Shown here: positions 23,738 to 34,051 of the stretch, piece after piece
How positions within the stretch are numbered: the stretch's first letter is position 1
Layout of the letters: every line of letters begins with the position of its first letter
Assembly (NCBI RefSeq): GCF_900496975.1
Contig: NZ_UFQC01000034.1
Span: 1-64,000 of the forward strand
From: Achromobacter veterisilvae
GTDB lineage: Bacteria; Pseudomonadota; Gammaproteobacteria; Burkholderiales; Burkholderiaceae_B
Length of the DNA stretch: 64,000 nt
Reading direction: 5' to 3'
Made by a program: the position numbers and the translations under genes
Notes under the pieces: model-generated
The model's database searches: none
What the model was told of the DNA's origin: nothing
The model's input: the letters and a program-made list of their open reading frames with translations, nothing else

Positions 23738-24364
23738 ATGGCTCTGTATTTCTCCATTCACCCCGCGAATCCGCAACCTCGCCTGCTCAAGCAGGCGGCC
23801 CAATGGCTCACCGACGGTGGCCTGGTGGCCGTTCCCACCGACTCCAGCTACGCGGTCGTCGCCCGCCTGGACGACAAGGACGCCGCCGACGGGTTGCGCC
23901 GGCTGCGGGGCCTGGACGAACGCCACCATCTCACGCTGCTGTGCCGCGACCTGGCCGAAATCGGCCACTTCGCGCGCGTGGACAACCGCCAGTACCGCCT
24001 GCTGAAGGCCGCGACGCCCGGCCCCTGGACCTTCATCCTGGAAGCCACCAAGGAAGTGCCGCGGCGCGTGTCGCATCCTTCGCGCAAGACCATCGGCATC
24101 CGGGTGCCCGACCATCCCGTCATGCTGGGCCTGCTGGAGCAGGTGGGGGCGCCCTTGCTGTCCACCACGCTCATCCCCAAGGACGAGTCCGAGGCGCTGA
24201 ACGACGCGGAAGACATCCGCGAACGCTACGAACATTCCCTGGCGGCCATCATCGACGCGGGCGCCTGCCCGCAATCGCCGACCACCGTGATCGACCTCAC
24301 CGGCGACGATCCGGTGGTGGTGCGCGTCGGGCGCGGCGACCCGGCGACGCTGGGCCTTGCCTGA
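23738..24364 (+). CDS. yciO: YciO/Sua5-family protein (threonylcarbamoyl-AMP-synthase-like)
   Basis: The product has 208 residues and matches YciO closely: YFSIHPANPQPRLLKQA, the PTDSSYAVV nucleotide loop, HHLTLLCRDLAEI, TPGPWTFILEATKEVPRR, RKTIGIRVPDHP, and SPTTVIDLTGDDPVVVR. The fold binds ATP and double-stranded RNA. TsaC/Sua5 members make threonylcarbamoyl-AMP for tRNA t6A; YciO members are much less active, so the true role is open. Confidence 0.92.
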   Translation: MALYFSIHPANPQPRLLKQAAQWLTDGGLVAVPTDSSYAVVARLDDKDAADGLRRLRGLDERHHLTLLCRDLAEIGHFARVDNRQYRLLKAATPGPWTFILEATKEVPRRVSHPSRKTIGIRVPDHPVMLGLLEQVGAPLLSTTLIPKDESEALNDAEDIRERYEHSLAAIIDAGACPQSPTTVIDLTGDDPVVVRVGRGDPATLGLA

Positions 24365-24433
24365 GCGTGCCGGCCGCGCGCGCTTGCGGGCCGGCTCTCG
24401 CCGGCTCGCGGCTCATCTACAATCCGGTTCGCC

Positions 24434-25081
24434 ATGAATGACATCATCCAAACCATTGCGGTCTACGCGATACCGGTTATTTTCGCCATCACCTTGCACG
24501 AGGCCGCGCACGGTTTCGTCGCGCGCATGTTCGGCGATCCCACGGCCCACCAGGCCGGCCGCATCAGCCTGAATCCCGCGCGGCACATCGATCCCATCGG
24601 CACGCTGCTGGTGCCGGTGGCGATCCTGCTGGCGTCCAAGCTGCTGGGCAGCCCGGGCATGCTGTTCGGCTGGGCCAAGCCGGTGCCGGTGGACTTCGGC
24701 CGCTTGCGCCGTCCCAAGCAGGACATGCTCTGGGTCGCGCTGGCCGGCCCCGCGGCCAATCTGCTGATGGCGATCCTGTGGGCGTTTTCCCTGCGCCTCT
24801 TCCTGGAATCGGGCCTGCAGGAATCGTTCTGGTTCGAGATGGCCGTGGCCGGCGTGAACGTCAACCTGGTATTGATGGCGCTGAACCTGCTGCCCATCCC
24901 GCCACTGGATGGGGGACGCATTCTGTTCAGCCTGCTGCCCAACCGGCTGGCCTGGCAGTACTCGAAACTCGAACCGTACGGCCTGGTGATCGTCGTCATC
25001 CTGCTGGTGACGGACGTGCTCTGGCTTTTGATGCGGCCGGTGCTCGGGTTGGGAACGACAATCGTTCAGTGGTTTCTATAA
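24434..25081 (+). CDS. M50 site-2 protease family membrane protein
   Basis: The product has 215 residues with about five membrane segments. The zinc motif HEAAH is at 22-26 in the first helix and the second-site PPLDGG at 156-161 (family NxxPxxxLDG). This small group 3B type has no PDZ domain. It cuts substrates within the membrane; its target is unknown. In related genomes it sits between yciO and dapA, as here. Confidence 0.93.
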   Translation: MNDIIQTIAVYAIPVIFAITLHEAAHGFVARMFGDPTAHQAGRISLNPARHIDPIGTLLVPVAILLASKLLGSPGMLFGWAKPVPVDFGRLRRPKQDMLWVALAGPAANLLMAILWAFSLRLFLESGLQESFWFEMAVAGVNVNLVLMALNLLPIPPLDGGRILFSLLPNRLAWQYSKLEPYGLVIVVILLVTDVLWLLMRPVLGLGTTIVQWFL

Positions 25082-25168
25082 GATTTTGGCCAATATCCGT
25101 TAAACTCAGCGGTTTCACTGATTCTGGCCTTGGGGCATCCTGCCGCGGGGCCGTGGAGCCCCACATTT

Positions 25169-26074
25169 ATGGCATCCCCTGCAACCGCCGCAGGCGTTAA
25201 TTTCCAGGGCAGCATGGTGGCCCTGGTCACCCCAATGCAGCCCGACGGCAGCCTCGACTACGCTGCCTACCGGGCGTTGATCGACTGGCACGTCCAGGAA
25301 GGAACCGACGCGCTGGTGGTGGTGGGCACCACCGGGGAATCGCCCACGGTCTCCATGGAAGAACACGCGGAACTGATCCGCGTCGCCGTCGAGCACGCGG
25401 CGGGCCGCATCCCGGTCATCGCCGGGGTGGGCGCCAACTCCACCGACGAAGCCATCCACCTGACGCGCCACGCCAAGGCCGTGGGCGCGCAGGCCGGCCT
25501 GTCGGTCGTTCCCTATTACAACAAGCCTTCGCAGGAAGGCCTGTACCGCCATTTCCGCGCCGTCGCGGAAGCGGTCGACCTGCCCACCATCCTGTACAAC
25601 GTGCCGGGCCGCACCGTCGCCGACATGAGCAACGACACGGTCCTGCGCCTGGCGCAGGTGCCGGGCATCATCGGCATCAAGGACGCCACCGGCGACATCG
25701 CGCGCGGCGGCCTCCTGCTGCGCGAGGCGCCCGCCGGCTTCCAGGTCTTCAGCGGCGACGATCCCACCGCTCCCGCCCTGATCCTGCTGGGCGCGCGCGG
25801 CAATATCTCCGTCACGGCCAACGTGGCGCCGAAGCTCATGCGTGACCTCTGTGCCGCCGCCCTGGACGGCAATGTGCCCAAGGTGCGTGAACTTAATGCA
25901 CGCTTGGCGCGTCTGAACAAGGCTTTGTTCGTTGAAGCCAATCCCATCCCCGTCAAGTGGGCGTTGGCCGAATTGGGCCGCAGTGCACTCGGCTACCGGC
26001 TGCCGCTGGTTGAACTGGGGGCGCAGCACCATGCGACGGTGCGCGCCGCGCTCCAGGATGCGGGTCTGCTCTAA
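25169..26074 (+). CDS. dapA: 4-hydroxy-tetrahydrodipicolinate synthase
   Basis: The product has 301 residues from ATG 25169; the frame start at 25130 adds 13 non-conserved residues. Condenses pyruvate with aspartate semialdehyde in the lysine/diaminopimelate pathway. Visible active-site parts: GTTGES (53-58), the Tyr pair in VPYYNKPS (116-117), the Schiff-base Lys171 in GIKDATGD, and the YNVPGRT loop. It sits 17 nt before bamC, forming the conserved dapA-bamC unit. Confidence 0.97.
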   Translation: MASPATAAGVNFQGSMVALVTPMQPDGSLDYAAYRALIDWHVQEGTDALVVVGTTGESPTVSMEEHAELIRVAVEHAAGRIPVIAGVGANSTDEAIHLTRHAKAVGAQAGLSVVPYYNKPSQEGLYRHFRAVAEAVDLPTILYNVPGRTVADMSNDTVLRLAQVPGIIGIKDATGDIARGGLLLREAPAGFQVFSGDDPTAPALILLGARGNISVTANVAPKLMRDLCAAALDGNVPKVRELNARLARLNKALFVEANPIPVKWALAELGRSALGYRLPLVELGAQHHATVRAALQDAGLL

Positions 26075-26091
26075 ATATCGTGAGGATACGT

Positions 26092-27216
26092 ATGAACAAG
26101 CGTCATGCCGGTCTGTCGGCATTGATGTCTCTGGTGTTGTTGGCCGGTTGCAGCGAGGTCAATCAACTCCTGGGCAATGAAGAGTCCGTCAATTACAAAA
26201 GCGCCGTCACGCAGCGCGGGGAGCCCCTGAGCATTCCGCCCGACCTGACCCAGGCCAACAGCGATCCGCGTTATCGCGCGCCCGCCTCGGGCTCGACGAC
26301 GTATTCGCAGTTCCAGCAGCAAGGCGAGGCGCAAGCCAGCGCGCCCAAGACCAGCAACGTGCTGCCTGCCCGCACGGACATGCGGGTCGAGCGCGACGGC
26401 GATCTGCGCTGGCTCGTCGTGGACCGTGCTCCCGAGGACGTGTTCCCGCGCCTGATCGACTTCTGGACCGAAAACGGCTTTACCGTGGCCAGCAACAACC
26501 CGAGCGCGGGCCTGATCGAGACCGATTGGGCGGAAAACCGCGCCAAGATCCCGGAAAGCTGGCTGCGCCAGGCCCTGGGCATGATCCTGGAATCGGCCTG
26601 GGATAGCGGCGAGCGCGAGAAATTCCGCACGCGCGTCGAACGCGTCAACGGCCACACCGAGGTCTACGTCAGCCATCGCCAGATGCTTGAAAAGCGCGTT
26701 GGCGCCGACGGCGGCCAGGTGCAATGGCAGAACGGCAAGGAAGATCCGGGCCTGAACGCCGCCATGCTCGCCCGCATGATGGTCTACCTGGGTTCCGACG
26801 TCGACAACGCCCGCAAGCTGGTGCAGCAGGCCGAAGCCGCGCCGCAGAAGCCCGCGCTGCAGCAGGACGTCCGCGCGCAGGGCACGTCGCTCATCGTCGG
26901 CGAATCGTTCGACCGCGCATGGCGCCGTGTCGGCGTGGCGCTGGACGGCGGCGGTTTCGCCGTGGACGACCGCGACCGTTCCGCCGGCGACTACTTCGTC
27001 CGCTACGTCGATACCGACACGGGCGAGAAGATCGAACAGCCGGGCTTCTTCAGCCGCATGTTCTCGGGCGACAAGAAGGCCGAGGCGCCGCAGTACCGCA
27101 TCCATCTGGCCTCCACCGGCGACCAGACGGAAGTGACCGTGCTGGACGCCAACGGCGCGCGCGACAACAGCGCCACCGCCCAGCGCCTGCTGAGCGTGCT
27201 GAAGGACAAGATGTAA
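26092..27216 (+). CDS. bamC: Outer-membrane assembly lipoprotein BamC (NlpB)
   Basis: The product has 374 residues from ATG 26092, behind GAGGATA. The lipobox is LLAGC (Cys19). An unstructured stretch with LSIPPDLTQ, the conserved BamC segment that lies along BamD, precedes two helix-grip domains (about 95-205 and 265-374). Part of the BAM complex that inserts beta-barrel proteins. Two terminators follow. Confidence 0.95.
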   Translation: MNKRHAGLSALMSLVLLAGCSEVNQLLGNEESVNYKSAVTQRGEPLSIPPDLTQANSDPRYRAPASGSTTYSQFQQQGEAQASAPKTSNVLPARTDMRVERDGDLRWLVVDRAPEDVFPRLIDFWTENGFTVASNNPSAGLIETDWAENRAKIPESWLRQALGMILESAWDSGEREKFRTRVERVNGHTEVYVSHRQMLEKRVGADGGQVQWQNGKEDPGLNAAMLARMMVYLGSDVDNARKLVQQAEAAPQKPALQQDVRAQGTSLIVGESFDRAWRRVGVALDGGGFAVDDRDRSAGDYFVRYVDTDTGEKIEQPGFFSRMFSGDKKAEAPQYRIHLASTGDQTEVTVLDANGARDNSATAQRLLSVLKDKM

Positions 27217-27254
27217 GGCAAGCAGCCCGGCGCCGCGGCGCCGGCCGCATGAAG

Positions 27255-27280
27255 AAGGCCCCCTAGCGGGGCCTTTTTTC
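27255..27280 (+). terminator. Rho-independent terminator after bamC
   Basis: Stem AAGGCCCC / GGGGCCTT (27255-27262, 27268-27275) with a short loop runs straight into TTTTTTCTT. Confidence 0.92.
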
Positions 27281-27307
27281 TTATTGTTGCCCCAAGACAA
27301 AAAGCAA

Positions 27308-27345
27308 AAAGGCCCCGGCAGTCCGACTGCCGGGGCCTTTCTGCT
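27308..27345. terminator. Bidirectional terminator between bamC and the small lipoprotein gene
   Basis: A 12-bp stem GGCCCCGGCAGT / ACTGCCGGGGCC (27311-27322, 27326-27337) is extended by AAA/TTT, with TTTCTGCTT to the right and, on the other strand, TTTTTGCTTT. It backs up bamC termination and ends the converging lipoprotein transcript. Confidence 0.9.
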
Positions 27346-27378
27346 TCCTCTCCGAGCGGGGGTTCGTCGCTGAGGGGA

Positions 27379-27609
27379 TCAGGACGCGGGCGTGGTCGAT
27401 CCACCCGGGGTGGTCGAACCGCCGCCCGGCGTGGTGTCGGGCGTGGGGGCCGGAGCCGGAGCCGGCGAAGTGGCCGGAGGCGTGGCGGGGGCAGGCGTGC
27501 TGGCGCCCGGAGCGGGGTTGGTCGCGGGCGCCGGGGCATCTTCCTTCTTGTTGCAGGCGCTGAGCGCGACGGCCAGCACCGAGGCAATAATCAAGGTTTT
27601 GCTCATCAT
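27379..27609 (-). CDS. Small Pro/Thr/Ala-rich lipoprotein
   Basis: The product has 76 residues from ATG 27609 behind an AGGAGTC site. The signal peptide ends in lipobox ALSAC (Cys19), then NKKED and a low-complexity Pro/Ala/Thr tail with the repeated element TPGGGSTTPGGSTTP. The mature part is surely disordered. Likely a membrane-tethered spacer-type protein; function unknown. Confidence 0.8.
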   Translation of the reverse strand: MMSKTLIIASVLAVALSACNKKEDAPAPATNPAPGASTPAPATPPATSPAPAPAPTPDTTPGGGSTTPGGSTTPAS

Positions 27610-27826
27610 TTTTAGACTCCTGTAGATGACGACTCTTGAAACCCCGTTAGGGGAAACCAGAATCCAGGCTACAGGAACACGCAGGCCGATCCCGTGTGAA
27701 AGTTAAAAAGGTGGCTTCCCAACGGCAACAAACCTTTCAGCTTCGTGTTATGTCTTTCTTGATGTGACGCGTCGAATAGACCTGATTTCGTTCTGTGCAA
27801 GACGGATACGTACCCGTTTCCAGATA

Positions 27827-29020
27827 CTACGCCGCCACGTAGCGGATCCAGCCCGAATCCAGCCAGTCCGCCAGGCAGGAGCGCGCCTCGTCGGACAGGC
27901 GGGCGCAGGACGGGTGGGCGCAGTCCAGGCTGCGCGCATCGGCAAGCGCGCGCAAGGCGGCGTCCGCCGGCACCATTGCCGTCTCGCCATTGATGAAGAG
28001 CTGCTTGCCCCGATACAGCATGCGGCTGCGGCGGTCCAGCACCAGCCTGCCCGACGAGGGCCAATCCTCTTCCAGATCCACGTCCAGGCCTTCGGGCGCG
28101 TCGAACACGCTGAGGTTGCTGGGCTCGGTCAGCCAGCAGCCCAGGAAACGCGAGGCGAGCGCATCGTCGAAGCGCAGTTTTTCCACGGTTTCCAGTGTGG
28201 CGGCGACCAGCCCGTCGGGCAGCGCGGCCGGGGTGTCGACGGCGGGCTGGCCCGGGTCCCGGTAGACCGCGGACAGCCTGAGGCCGGGCAGGGCGGGTTC
28301 GCCGTAGGGGCCGCCCAGCAGGCCGACGCGCGCCATGACCTGGTCGGCGGCCGCTTCCAGCAGGCCGCGCGCCAGCGTCGCCTGCGTGGGGGCGCGGAAA
28401 CCGATGGAGATGGTCATGCAGCCGTCGCCCACCGCCACGCCGTCATGGGCGGCCTGGGGCGGCAGGTAGAGCATGTCGCCGGGGGCCAGCACGGCCGTTT
28501 CCTCGGGCTCGAAGCGGCTCAGTATCTTCAGCGGCAGGCCGGGCTCCAGGGACAGGTCCTTCTGGCGGCCGTAGCGCCATTCGCGCTCGCCCGCCGCCTG
28601 CAGCAGGAACACGTCGTAGCTGTCGAAATGCGGGCCCACGCCGCCGCCATGGCTGGCGACGCTGATCATCACGTCGTCCAGGCGGGCGTCCGGAATGAAG
28701 CGGAACAACTGCATCAGTTCGGACGCGGCGTCGCTGTGGAGGTCCACGCTTTGCACCAGCAGAGTCCAGTCGCCCTCGTTGTCCTTGGGCAGGCGCGCGA
28801 AGGGGCCGTTTTCCATCTGCCATTCGCCGTTCTCGCGCCAGATGAGGCGCGACTCCACGTCGTCGCGGCGCGCGAGCTTCTTGATGGCGGCGATGGTGAC
28901 GGGCGGCTTGAAGGCGGGGATGGCCTGACGGATCAGCAGCGGCTTGCGCTGCCAATAGCGGCGCATGAAGTCGTTGGGGCTTTGATTGCCCAGAAGCGTC
29001 AAGGGGCGGTCGAGGTTCAT
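27827..29020 (-). CDS. roxA: Ribosomal oxygenase RoxA/YcfD (L16 arginine hydroxylase, JmjC cupin)
   Basis: The product has 397 residues. 2-oxoglutarate/Fe(II) dioxygenase with the HxD pair at His131-Asp133 in GPHFDSYD and the distal His192 in [10 protein letters not shown]. The N-terminal [16 protein letters not shown] is the family's opening. YcfD hydroxylates an Arg of ribosomal protein L16. The C-terminal winged-helix part (about 270-395) is present. It overlaps the mutS stop by 4 nt, so both share a transcript. Confidence 0.94.
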   Translation of the reverse strand: MNLDRPLTLLGNQSPNDFMRRYWQRKPLLIRQAIPAFKPPVTIAAIKKLARRDDVESRLIWRENGEWQMENGPFARLPKDNEGDWTLLVQSVDLHSDAASELMQLFRFIPDARLDDVMISVASHGGGVGPHFDSYDVFLLQAAGEREWRYGRQKDLSLEPGLPLKILSRFEPEETAVLAPGDMLYLPPQAAHDGVAVGDGCMTISIGFRAPTQATLARGLLEAAADQVMARVGLLGGPYGEPALPGLRLSAVYRDPGQPAVDTPAALPDGLVAATLETVEKLRFDDALASRFLGCWLTEPSNLSVFDAPEGLDVDLEEDWPSSGRLVLDRRSRMLYRGKQLFINGETAMVPADAALRALADARSLDCAHPSCARLSDEARSCLADWLDSGWIRYVAA

Positions 29021-31671
29021 TGGAGGTGCTTCTTCAGGCGGTAAAGGGCGTCCAGCGCTTCGCGCGGGGTGAGGCTGTCGGGGTCGATGGCGGCGAGTTC
29101 GTCGCGCAGGGCGTCCAGGGCCTCGAAGGCGTCGGAGCGTTCGGCCGCGGCATCCGCCTGGGCGTCGGCCTCGGCCGCGGCCGAGAACAGGCCGAGCTGC
29201 GGGGTGGGCGCGCCCTGGGCTTCCAGGCGTTCCAGTTCGCGGGAGGCCTGGCGGATCACGGCGGCTGGAACGCCGGCGCGCTGCGCCACCTGGATCCCAT
29301 AGCTGCGGCTGGCGGGGCCTTCGCGCACTTCGTGCAGGAAGACGATGCCGCCCGCGGATTCCGCGGCGGCCAGGTGCACGTTGGCGGCGGCCGGCTGTTC
29401 GGCGGGCAGGCGGGTCAGTTCGAAGTAATGCGTCGCGAACAGCGTCAGCGCGCGGTTGTGCGCCAGCAGGCGGCAGGCGATGGCCCAGGCCAGCGCCAGG
29501 CCGTCGTAGGTCGAGGTGCCGCGGCCGATCTCGTCCATCAGCACCAGGCTGTTGGGCGTGCTGGCCGACAGGATGGCGGCCGCCTCGGTCATTTCCATCA
29601 TGAACGTCGAGCGCCCGCCGGCCAGATCGTCGGCCGCGCCGATGCGCGTGAAGATGCGGTCGATCTTGCCGATGCGCGCGCGCGCCGCGGGCACGAAACT
29701 GCCGATGCGCGCCAGCAGCACGATGAGCGCCACCTGCCGCATGTAGGTCGATTTACCGCCCATGTTCGGGCCGGTGATCAGCAGCATGCGGCGGGCGGGC
29801 TCCAGCCGGCAGCCGTTGGGCGTGAAGCGTTCGATCGCGTGTTCCACCACGGGATGGCGGCCGGCCTCGATGTCGATGTCGGCCTGCTCCGACAGCTCGG
29901 GCGCGATCCAGTCGTGGCGGCGCGCATGTTCGGCCAGCGCGGCCAGCGCGTCCAGCTCGGCGAGCGCGGCGGCGCAGTCCGACAGCGGGCGCACGTGCTC
30001 GGCCAGCACGTCCAGCAATTGCTCGAACAGCCATTTTTCGCGGGCCAGCGAGCGGTCCTGGGCGGACAGCACCTTGTCTTCCCAGGTCTTCAGTTCAGGC
30101 GTGATGTAGCGTTCGGCGTTCTTCAGCGTCTGGCGGCGGCGGTAGTCTTCCGGCACCTTGGCCGTCTGGCCCTTGGTGACTTCGATGTAGAAGCCGTGCA
30201 CGCGGTTGAATTCCACGCGCAGGTTGTTGATGCCGGTGCGTTCGCGTTCGCGGGCTTCCAGTTGCACCAGGAAGTCGCCGCCGTCGGCCGCGAGCGCGCG
30301 CAGCTCGTCCAGCTCCGAGTCGAATCCCGGGGCCAGCACGCCGCCGTCGCGGATGGCGACCGCGGGCTCGGCCGCGATGGCGCGCACCAGCAGGGCGGCC
30401 AGCGCGGGGTCCACCGACAGGTGCGACACCAGTTCGCCCAGCCGAGGCGAATCCGCCATCGGCTCGACCTGCTCGCGCAGCGCGGGCAGGGCCTGGAGCG
30501 CGTCGCGCAGGCTGGCGAGTTCGCGCGGGCGGACCGAGTGCAGCGCCAGGCGCGTGGCGATGCGTTCGATGTCGGGGAAGGCGTTGAGCGCGCCGCGCAG
30601 GGATTCCAGCAGGCCGGCCGATCCAAAGGTCTGCTCCACGTCCATGCGGCCGGCCAGCAGCGCCGAGATGGCGTGCTGGCGCGCCTGCGCCTGTTCGTTC
30701 TCGCGCAGCGGATGGTGCAGCCAGCGGCGCAGCAGGCGGCTGCCCATGGGCGTGCGGCAACCGTCCAGCAGCGAGAACAGCGTGGGCGAATCTTCGCCGG
30801 ACAGCGTCTGCGTCAGTTCCAGGTTGCGGCGGGTGACCGGGTCCAGCAGCACGTACTGGCCGGGGCGTTCCACCGACAGGCTCTGTACGTGGGCCAGGGC
30901 CTGCGCCTGGGTGCGGGCGGCGTAGCGCAGCAGGGCGCCCGCGGCGCAGACGCCGGCCGGCATGTCCTCGACGTCGAAGCCCGCCAGCGTGTCGGTCTTG
31001 AAATGCGCCAGCAGGTGGGCGCGCGCGCTGTCGGCCTCGAAGTGCCAGTCGGGCACGCGCGTGCGGGCGCTTTCGAACGGGAAGTCGAATTCGGCGGTGT
31101 CGGCGCAGATGACCTCGGCCGGCGCGATGCGGTGCAGTTCCGATTCCAGTTGGGGCGGCGCGCATTCGGTCACGCGGAATTCGCCGCTGGCCAGGTTCAG
31201 CCAGGCCACGCCGGCGCGCGGCGCGCGCGCCGGGCCGGTGACGAAGACGGCGGCCAGCGCGCGGTCGGCCTTGGCCGGCAGCAGCGCGTCGTCCGTCAGC
31301 GTGCCGGGCGTCACGATGCGCACGATGCGGCGTTCGACCGGCCCCTTGGAGGCGGCCGGATCGCCGATCTGCTCGCAGATGGCGATGGACTCGCCCATGG
31401 CGACCAGGCGGGCCAGGTATTGCTCCATGGCGTGCACGGGCAGGCCGGCCATGGGGATGGGCGTACCGTTGGACGAGCCGCGCTTGGTCAGCGTCAGGTT
31501 GAGCAGGCGCGCGCCGCGTTCCGCGTCTTCGTAGAACATTTCATAGAAGTCGCCCATGCGGTAGAACAGCAGCAAGGGACCGGCCTCCGCCTTCAGGCGG
31601 AGGTATTGCTGCATCATGGGAGTGTGGCCCGAAAGGGCGTCGGCGGCGGAGTGGGGCGTTGCTGAATTCAT
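29017..31671 (-). CDS. mutS: DNA mismatch repair protein MutS
   Basis: The product has 884 residues, a normal length. The mismatch-reading Phe and Glu lie in DFYEMFYED (Phe42, Glu44). The ATPase domain shows Walker [10 protein letters not shown] at about 634-642, the [11 protein letters not shown] loop, FMMEMTEAA and Walker [14 protein letters not shown]. The C-terminal helices include the tetramer segment. Recognises mismatches and recruits MutL. Downstream roxA is coupled. Confidence 0.98.
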   Translation of the reverse strand: MNSATPHSAADALSGHTPMMQQYLRLKAEAGPLLLFYRMGDFYEMFYEDAERGARLLNLTLTKRGSSNGTPIPMAGLPVHAMEQYLARLVAMGESIAICEQIGDPAASKGPVERRIVRIVTPGTLTDDALLPAKADRALAAVFVTGPARAPRAGVAWLNLASGEFRVTECAPPQLESELHRIAPAEVICADTAEFDFPFESARTRVPDWHFEADSARAHLLAHFKTDTLAGFDVEDMPAGVCAAGALLRYAARTQAQALAHVQSLSVERPGQYVLLDPVTRRNLELTQTLSGEDSPTLFSLLDGCRTPMGSRLLRRWLHHPLRENEQAQARQHAISALLAGRMDVEQTFGSAGLLESLRGALNAFPDIERIATRLALHSVRPRELASLRDALQALPALREQVEPMADSPRLGELVSHLSVDPALAALLVRAIAAEPAVAIRDGGVLAPGFDSELDELRALAADGGDFLVQLEARERERTGINNLRVEFNRVHGFYIEVTKGQTAKVPEDYRRRQTLKNAERYITPELKTWEDKVLSAQDRSLAREKWLFEQLLDVLAEHVRPLSDCAAALAELDALAALAEHARRHDWIAPELSEQADIDIEAGRHPVVEHAIERFTPNGCRLEPARRMLLITGPNMGGKSTYMRQVALIVLLARIGSFVPAARARIGKIDRIFTRIGAADDLAGGRSTFMMEMTEAAAILSASTPNSLVLMDEIGRGTSTYDGLALAWAIACRLLAHNRALTLFATHYFELTRLPAEQPAAANVHLAAAESAGGIVFLHEVREGPASRSYGIQVAQRAGVPAAVIRQASRELERLEAQGAPTPQLGLFSAAAEADAQADAAAERSDAFEALDALRDELAAIDPDSLTPREALDALYRLKKHLQ

Positions 31672-31749
31672 GCCCGTGATTGTATCGGGCGGGCGGGGCG
31701 CTGCGGGCGGCTGCGCCGGGCGCCGCCGGTTTTTTTCGGGGGCGGGGCA

Positions 31750-31825
31750 TCACTTGTTGATGAGGTTGCCGAGCTTCTTGATGACCTCGCGTTCGGTGTC
31801 GGCGCTGGCTTCGGCCGCCTTGGTG
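31750..31825 (-). pseudogene. Relic of a Bug-family gene: last 20-odd codons only
   Basis: The minus strand encodes AAEASADTEREVIKKLGN, then LINK and a stop. The intact Bug gene at 34476-35435 ends with the same residues except IMNK. At DNA level 31748-31825 and 34474-34551 differ at 6 of 78 positions. The rest of the relic gene is gone: upstream sequence in that frame is unrelated. It marks a deletion or insertion between mutS and the LysR gene. Confidence 0.8.
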
Positions 31826-31874
31826 CAGCAGGGAATTTGCAGTCCGACTCCCATGACACCCGTCCCAGCGTCTA

Positions 31875-32774
31875 TCAATCCCGAAGCCCGCGCTGGCTGA
31901 AGCGGCTCTGGCCAGCACTGCGGGCGGCCTCGATCAGCGCGGTGCTGACCGGATTATCCCCGCTGGCAAAGGCGTAGAAGCGCGCCATCGGCAGTTCGGG
32001 CAAGCCATCCTCGCTGTCGAGTATGCGCAGGCCTTCACTGCGTTGGCTGTCGGCGATGACCGTGATGGCGAAGCCCGCACGCGCCGCCGACAGGCAGCCG
32101 GCCATGCTGCCGCTTTCAAAGACGATGCGCCAGACCCGATCCGTCTTGCCCAGCGCCCTGACTGCCGATTCGCGATAGACGCACGGCTCGGGAAAGACCG
32201 CCAGCGGCAGCGGCGGTTCGGCCGGCAGGGGCTGGTCGGCCGCAAACGCCCAGACCAGCGGTTCTTCCCACAACAACGTGCCGCTGCCGTCGACGCGGCT
32301 GCATTGCTTGCCGAAGACCAGCTCCAGGCGGCCGCGTTCCTGCTGGCGCAGCAGATCGGCGGTGATGCCGACCTTCAGTTCGACCGTGGCTTCGGGATTC
32401 CATTGCCGAAAGCGTTGCAGCACCTGGGGCAGCCAGGCACCGGCAAAATCTTCCGAGGCGCCAATACGCAGTCGTCCGCGTAATGGCGTACCGCGCAGCT
32501 TGGCGCGGGCTTCGCGTTCCAGATCGAGGATGTTGCGGCCGTAGGCGTACAAGGTGCCGCCGGCCTGTGTCAATTCCAGGCGGCGGGTGGTGCGCGCCAG
32601 CAGGCTGGCACCCGCGATCTGTTCCAGCCGCCGCATGTGTCCGCTGACGGCCGAAGGCGTCAACGACAGCCGTTCGGCTGCCGTGGCGAAGCTGCCGCTG
32701 TCCACGATTTCGAGAAAGGTGCGCAGCAGCACCGTGTCGAGCGGAGGGCCATCGGCAAGGGGAGAAATAGGCAT
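31875..32774 (-). CDS. LysR-type regulator next to the epoxide-hydrolase-like gene
   Basis: The product has 299 residues from ATG 32774. HTH about residues 14-73 (LRTFLEIVDSGSFATAAERLSLTPSAVSGHM), then a LysR effector domain (GRLRIGASEDFAG, RLELVFGKQ, AGFAITVIADS). It diverges from the hydrolase with a 103-nt AT-richer gap, the usual layout for direct control. The pair lies between a Bug relic and an intact Bug gene. Confidence 0.92.
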   Translation of the reverse strand: MPISPLADGPPLDTVLLRTFLEIVDSGSFATAAERLSLTPSAVSGHMRRLEQIAGASLLARTTRRLELTQAGGTLYAYGRNILDLEREARAKLRGTPLRGRLRIGASEDFAGAWLPQVLQRFRQWNPEATVELKVGITADLLRQQERGRLELVFGKQCSRVDGSGTLLWEEPLVWAFAADQPLPAEPPLPLAVFPEPCVYRESAVRALGKTDRVWRIVFESGSMAGCLSAARAGFAITVIADSQRSEGLRILDSEDGLPELPMARFYAFASGDNPVSTALIEAARSAGQSRFSQRGLRD

Positions 32775-32877
32775 CCGGGAATTCAACGTGAAAAATCATC
32801 AATCAATGAAGATTATTCGACAATGGAATGGAATCGTCCAGCTACGCTTGAGAATCTTCACGATGAGAGGTTTCCTT

Positions 32878-33768
32878 ATGCACAACTATCGCTTCGCCTC
32901 GACCGAACGGCTCGATATCGCCTATCTGGAATGGAATCCGCATGGCGCGCGAACCGCCGTCCTGCTGCATGGCTGGCCGGATAGTCCGGAGTGCTGGAAG
33001 ACCGTGGCTCCCATCCTGGCCGAGGCGGGCTACCGCGTGCTGGCGCCTGCGCTGCGTGGCTTTGCGCCGACGCGGTTCCGCGATGCCGCCACGCCCCGCA
33101 GCGGGCAGTTGTCCGCCCTGGGCCGCGATCTGCTGGATTTCATCGACGTGCTGGGATTGGCGCAACCCGCGCTGATCGGCCATGACTGGGGCGCGCGCGC
33201 CGCCGCCAATGCCTGCGGCCTGCGGGCGGATGCCGCTTCGTACCTGGTGATGCTGTCGGTGGGCTACGGCACCAACGACCCCAACCAGCCGCTCCCGCTG
33301 CCGCAGGCGCGCAACTACTGGTATCACTGGTACATGGCCACGCCGCGCGGCGCGCAGGTGGTGCGCGATGAACGCGAGGCCTTCGCCCGCATGATGTGGG
33401 ACACCTGGGCGCCGGCCGGCTGGTACGCGCACGCCGATTTTGACGAAGCCGCGCGGGCCTTCCAGGGCGAAGACTGGGCCGAGATCGTGCTGCATTCTTA
33501 CCGGCATCGCTGGGGCTTCGCCGAGGGCGACCCGGCCTATGCCGGGGACGAAGCGCGCCTGCACCCCGCGCCAGTGCTGTCGGTGCCGACGCTGGTGTTG
33601 CACGGCGGCGCCGACACCTGCAACCACCCCGACAGTTCCAAGGGCCGCGAGGCGTTCTTCAACGGCGGCTACGAGCGGCAGGTGCTCGATGGCGTGGGGC
33701 ATTTCCCCCAGCGGGAAGCGTCGCGGTCTGTCGCGGAGGCCATCCTGAGTTTCTGCCGATCGAAGTGA
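32878..33768 (+). CDS. Alpha/beta hydrolase, epoxide-hydrolase/haloacid-dehalogenase-like
   Basis: The product has 296 residues from ATG 32878 behind GAGAGG (an ATG at 32863 adds 5). The oxyanion motif HGWPDSPECW is at about 31-40. The elbow GHDWGA carries Asp (about 102) rather than Ser as nucleophile, the hallmark of epoxide hydrolases and fluoroacetate-type dehalogenases. The final catalytic His lies in DGVGHFPQ (about 277). A large cap domain holds YWYHWYMATP. Substrate unknown; divergent LysR suggests an inducible catabolic role. Confidence 0.87.
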   Translation: MHNYRFASTERLDIAYLEWNPHGARTAVLLHGWPDSPECWKTVAPILAEAGYRVLAPALRGFAPTRFRDAATPRSGQLSALGRDLLDFIDVLGLAQPALIGHDWGARAAANACGLRADAASYLVMLSVGYGTNDPNQPLPLPQARNYWYHWYMATPRGAQVVRDEREAFARMMWDTWAPAGWYAHADFDEAARAFQGEDWAEIVLHSYRHRWGFAEGDPAYAGDEARLHPAPVLSVPTLVLHGGADTCNHPDSSKGREAFFNGGYERQVLDGVGHFPQREASRSVAEAILSFCRSK

Positions 33769-33820
33769 CTAGCAAGCCCTGGAGAGGGGGTGAGAAGCAG
33801 GCCGGCAAGTTGCGGCACCG

Positions 33821-34051
33821 CTATTTTGTTGGCCGCCGATGCGCGACTGCGACCGCGATGGTGCCGTCCGGAAGGCGGTACTTCCCGTCGCGAAGCCAGG
33901 TGACCGGCTCGCCCGTGGGCAACGAGCAGATGTATTCGGGCTCTGGTGGAGCCGTCTCGCTGCGCTTTATGACCAGGCGGCGTTGTACGCGGCAGGTCGA
34001 TCGATCTGGTAGCTTGACGATGACGTCCGCTAACCGGGTGCCTGAGGCCAT
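33821..34051 (-). CDS. Small uncharacterised protein, paralogue of the gene at 7316-7567
   Basis: The product has 76 residues, ATG 34051 behind a strong AGGAGGGAG site, so it is well supported despite its size. Layout: TRLADVIVKLP, a CRVQRRLVIKR strand, YICSLPTGEPV, DGKYRLPDGTIAVAVAHRR. The order of strands, the Cys before L-x-TG and the basic end agree with the 83-residue product at 7316-7567. Both lie beside Bug genes. Function unknown. Confidence 0.65.
   Translation of the reverse strand: MASGTRLADVIVKLPDRSTCRVQRRLVIKRSETAPPEPEYICSLPTGEPVTWLRDGKYRLPDGTIAVAVAHRRPTK

Noticed and set aside
29020..31665. An 881-residue open frame on the plus strand opposite mutS
   Set aside because: Its Gly/Arg/Gln/His-rich composition is the usual antisense shadow of a high-GC gene, and mutS is certain.
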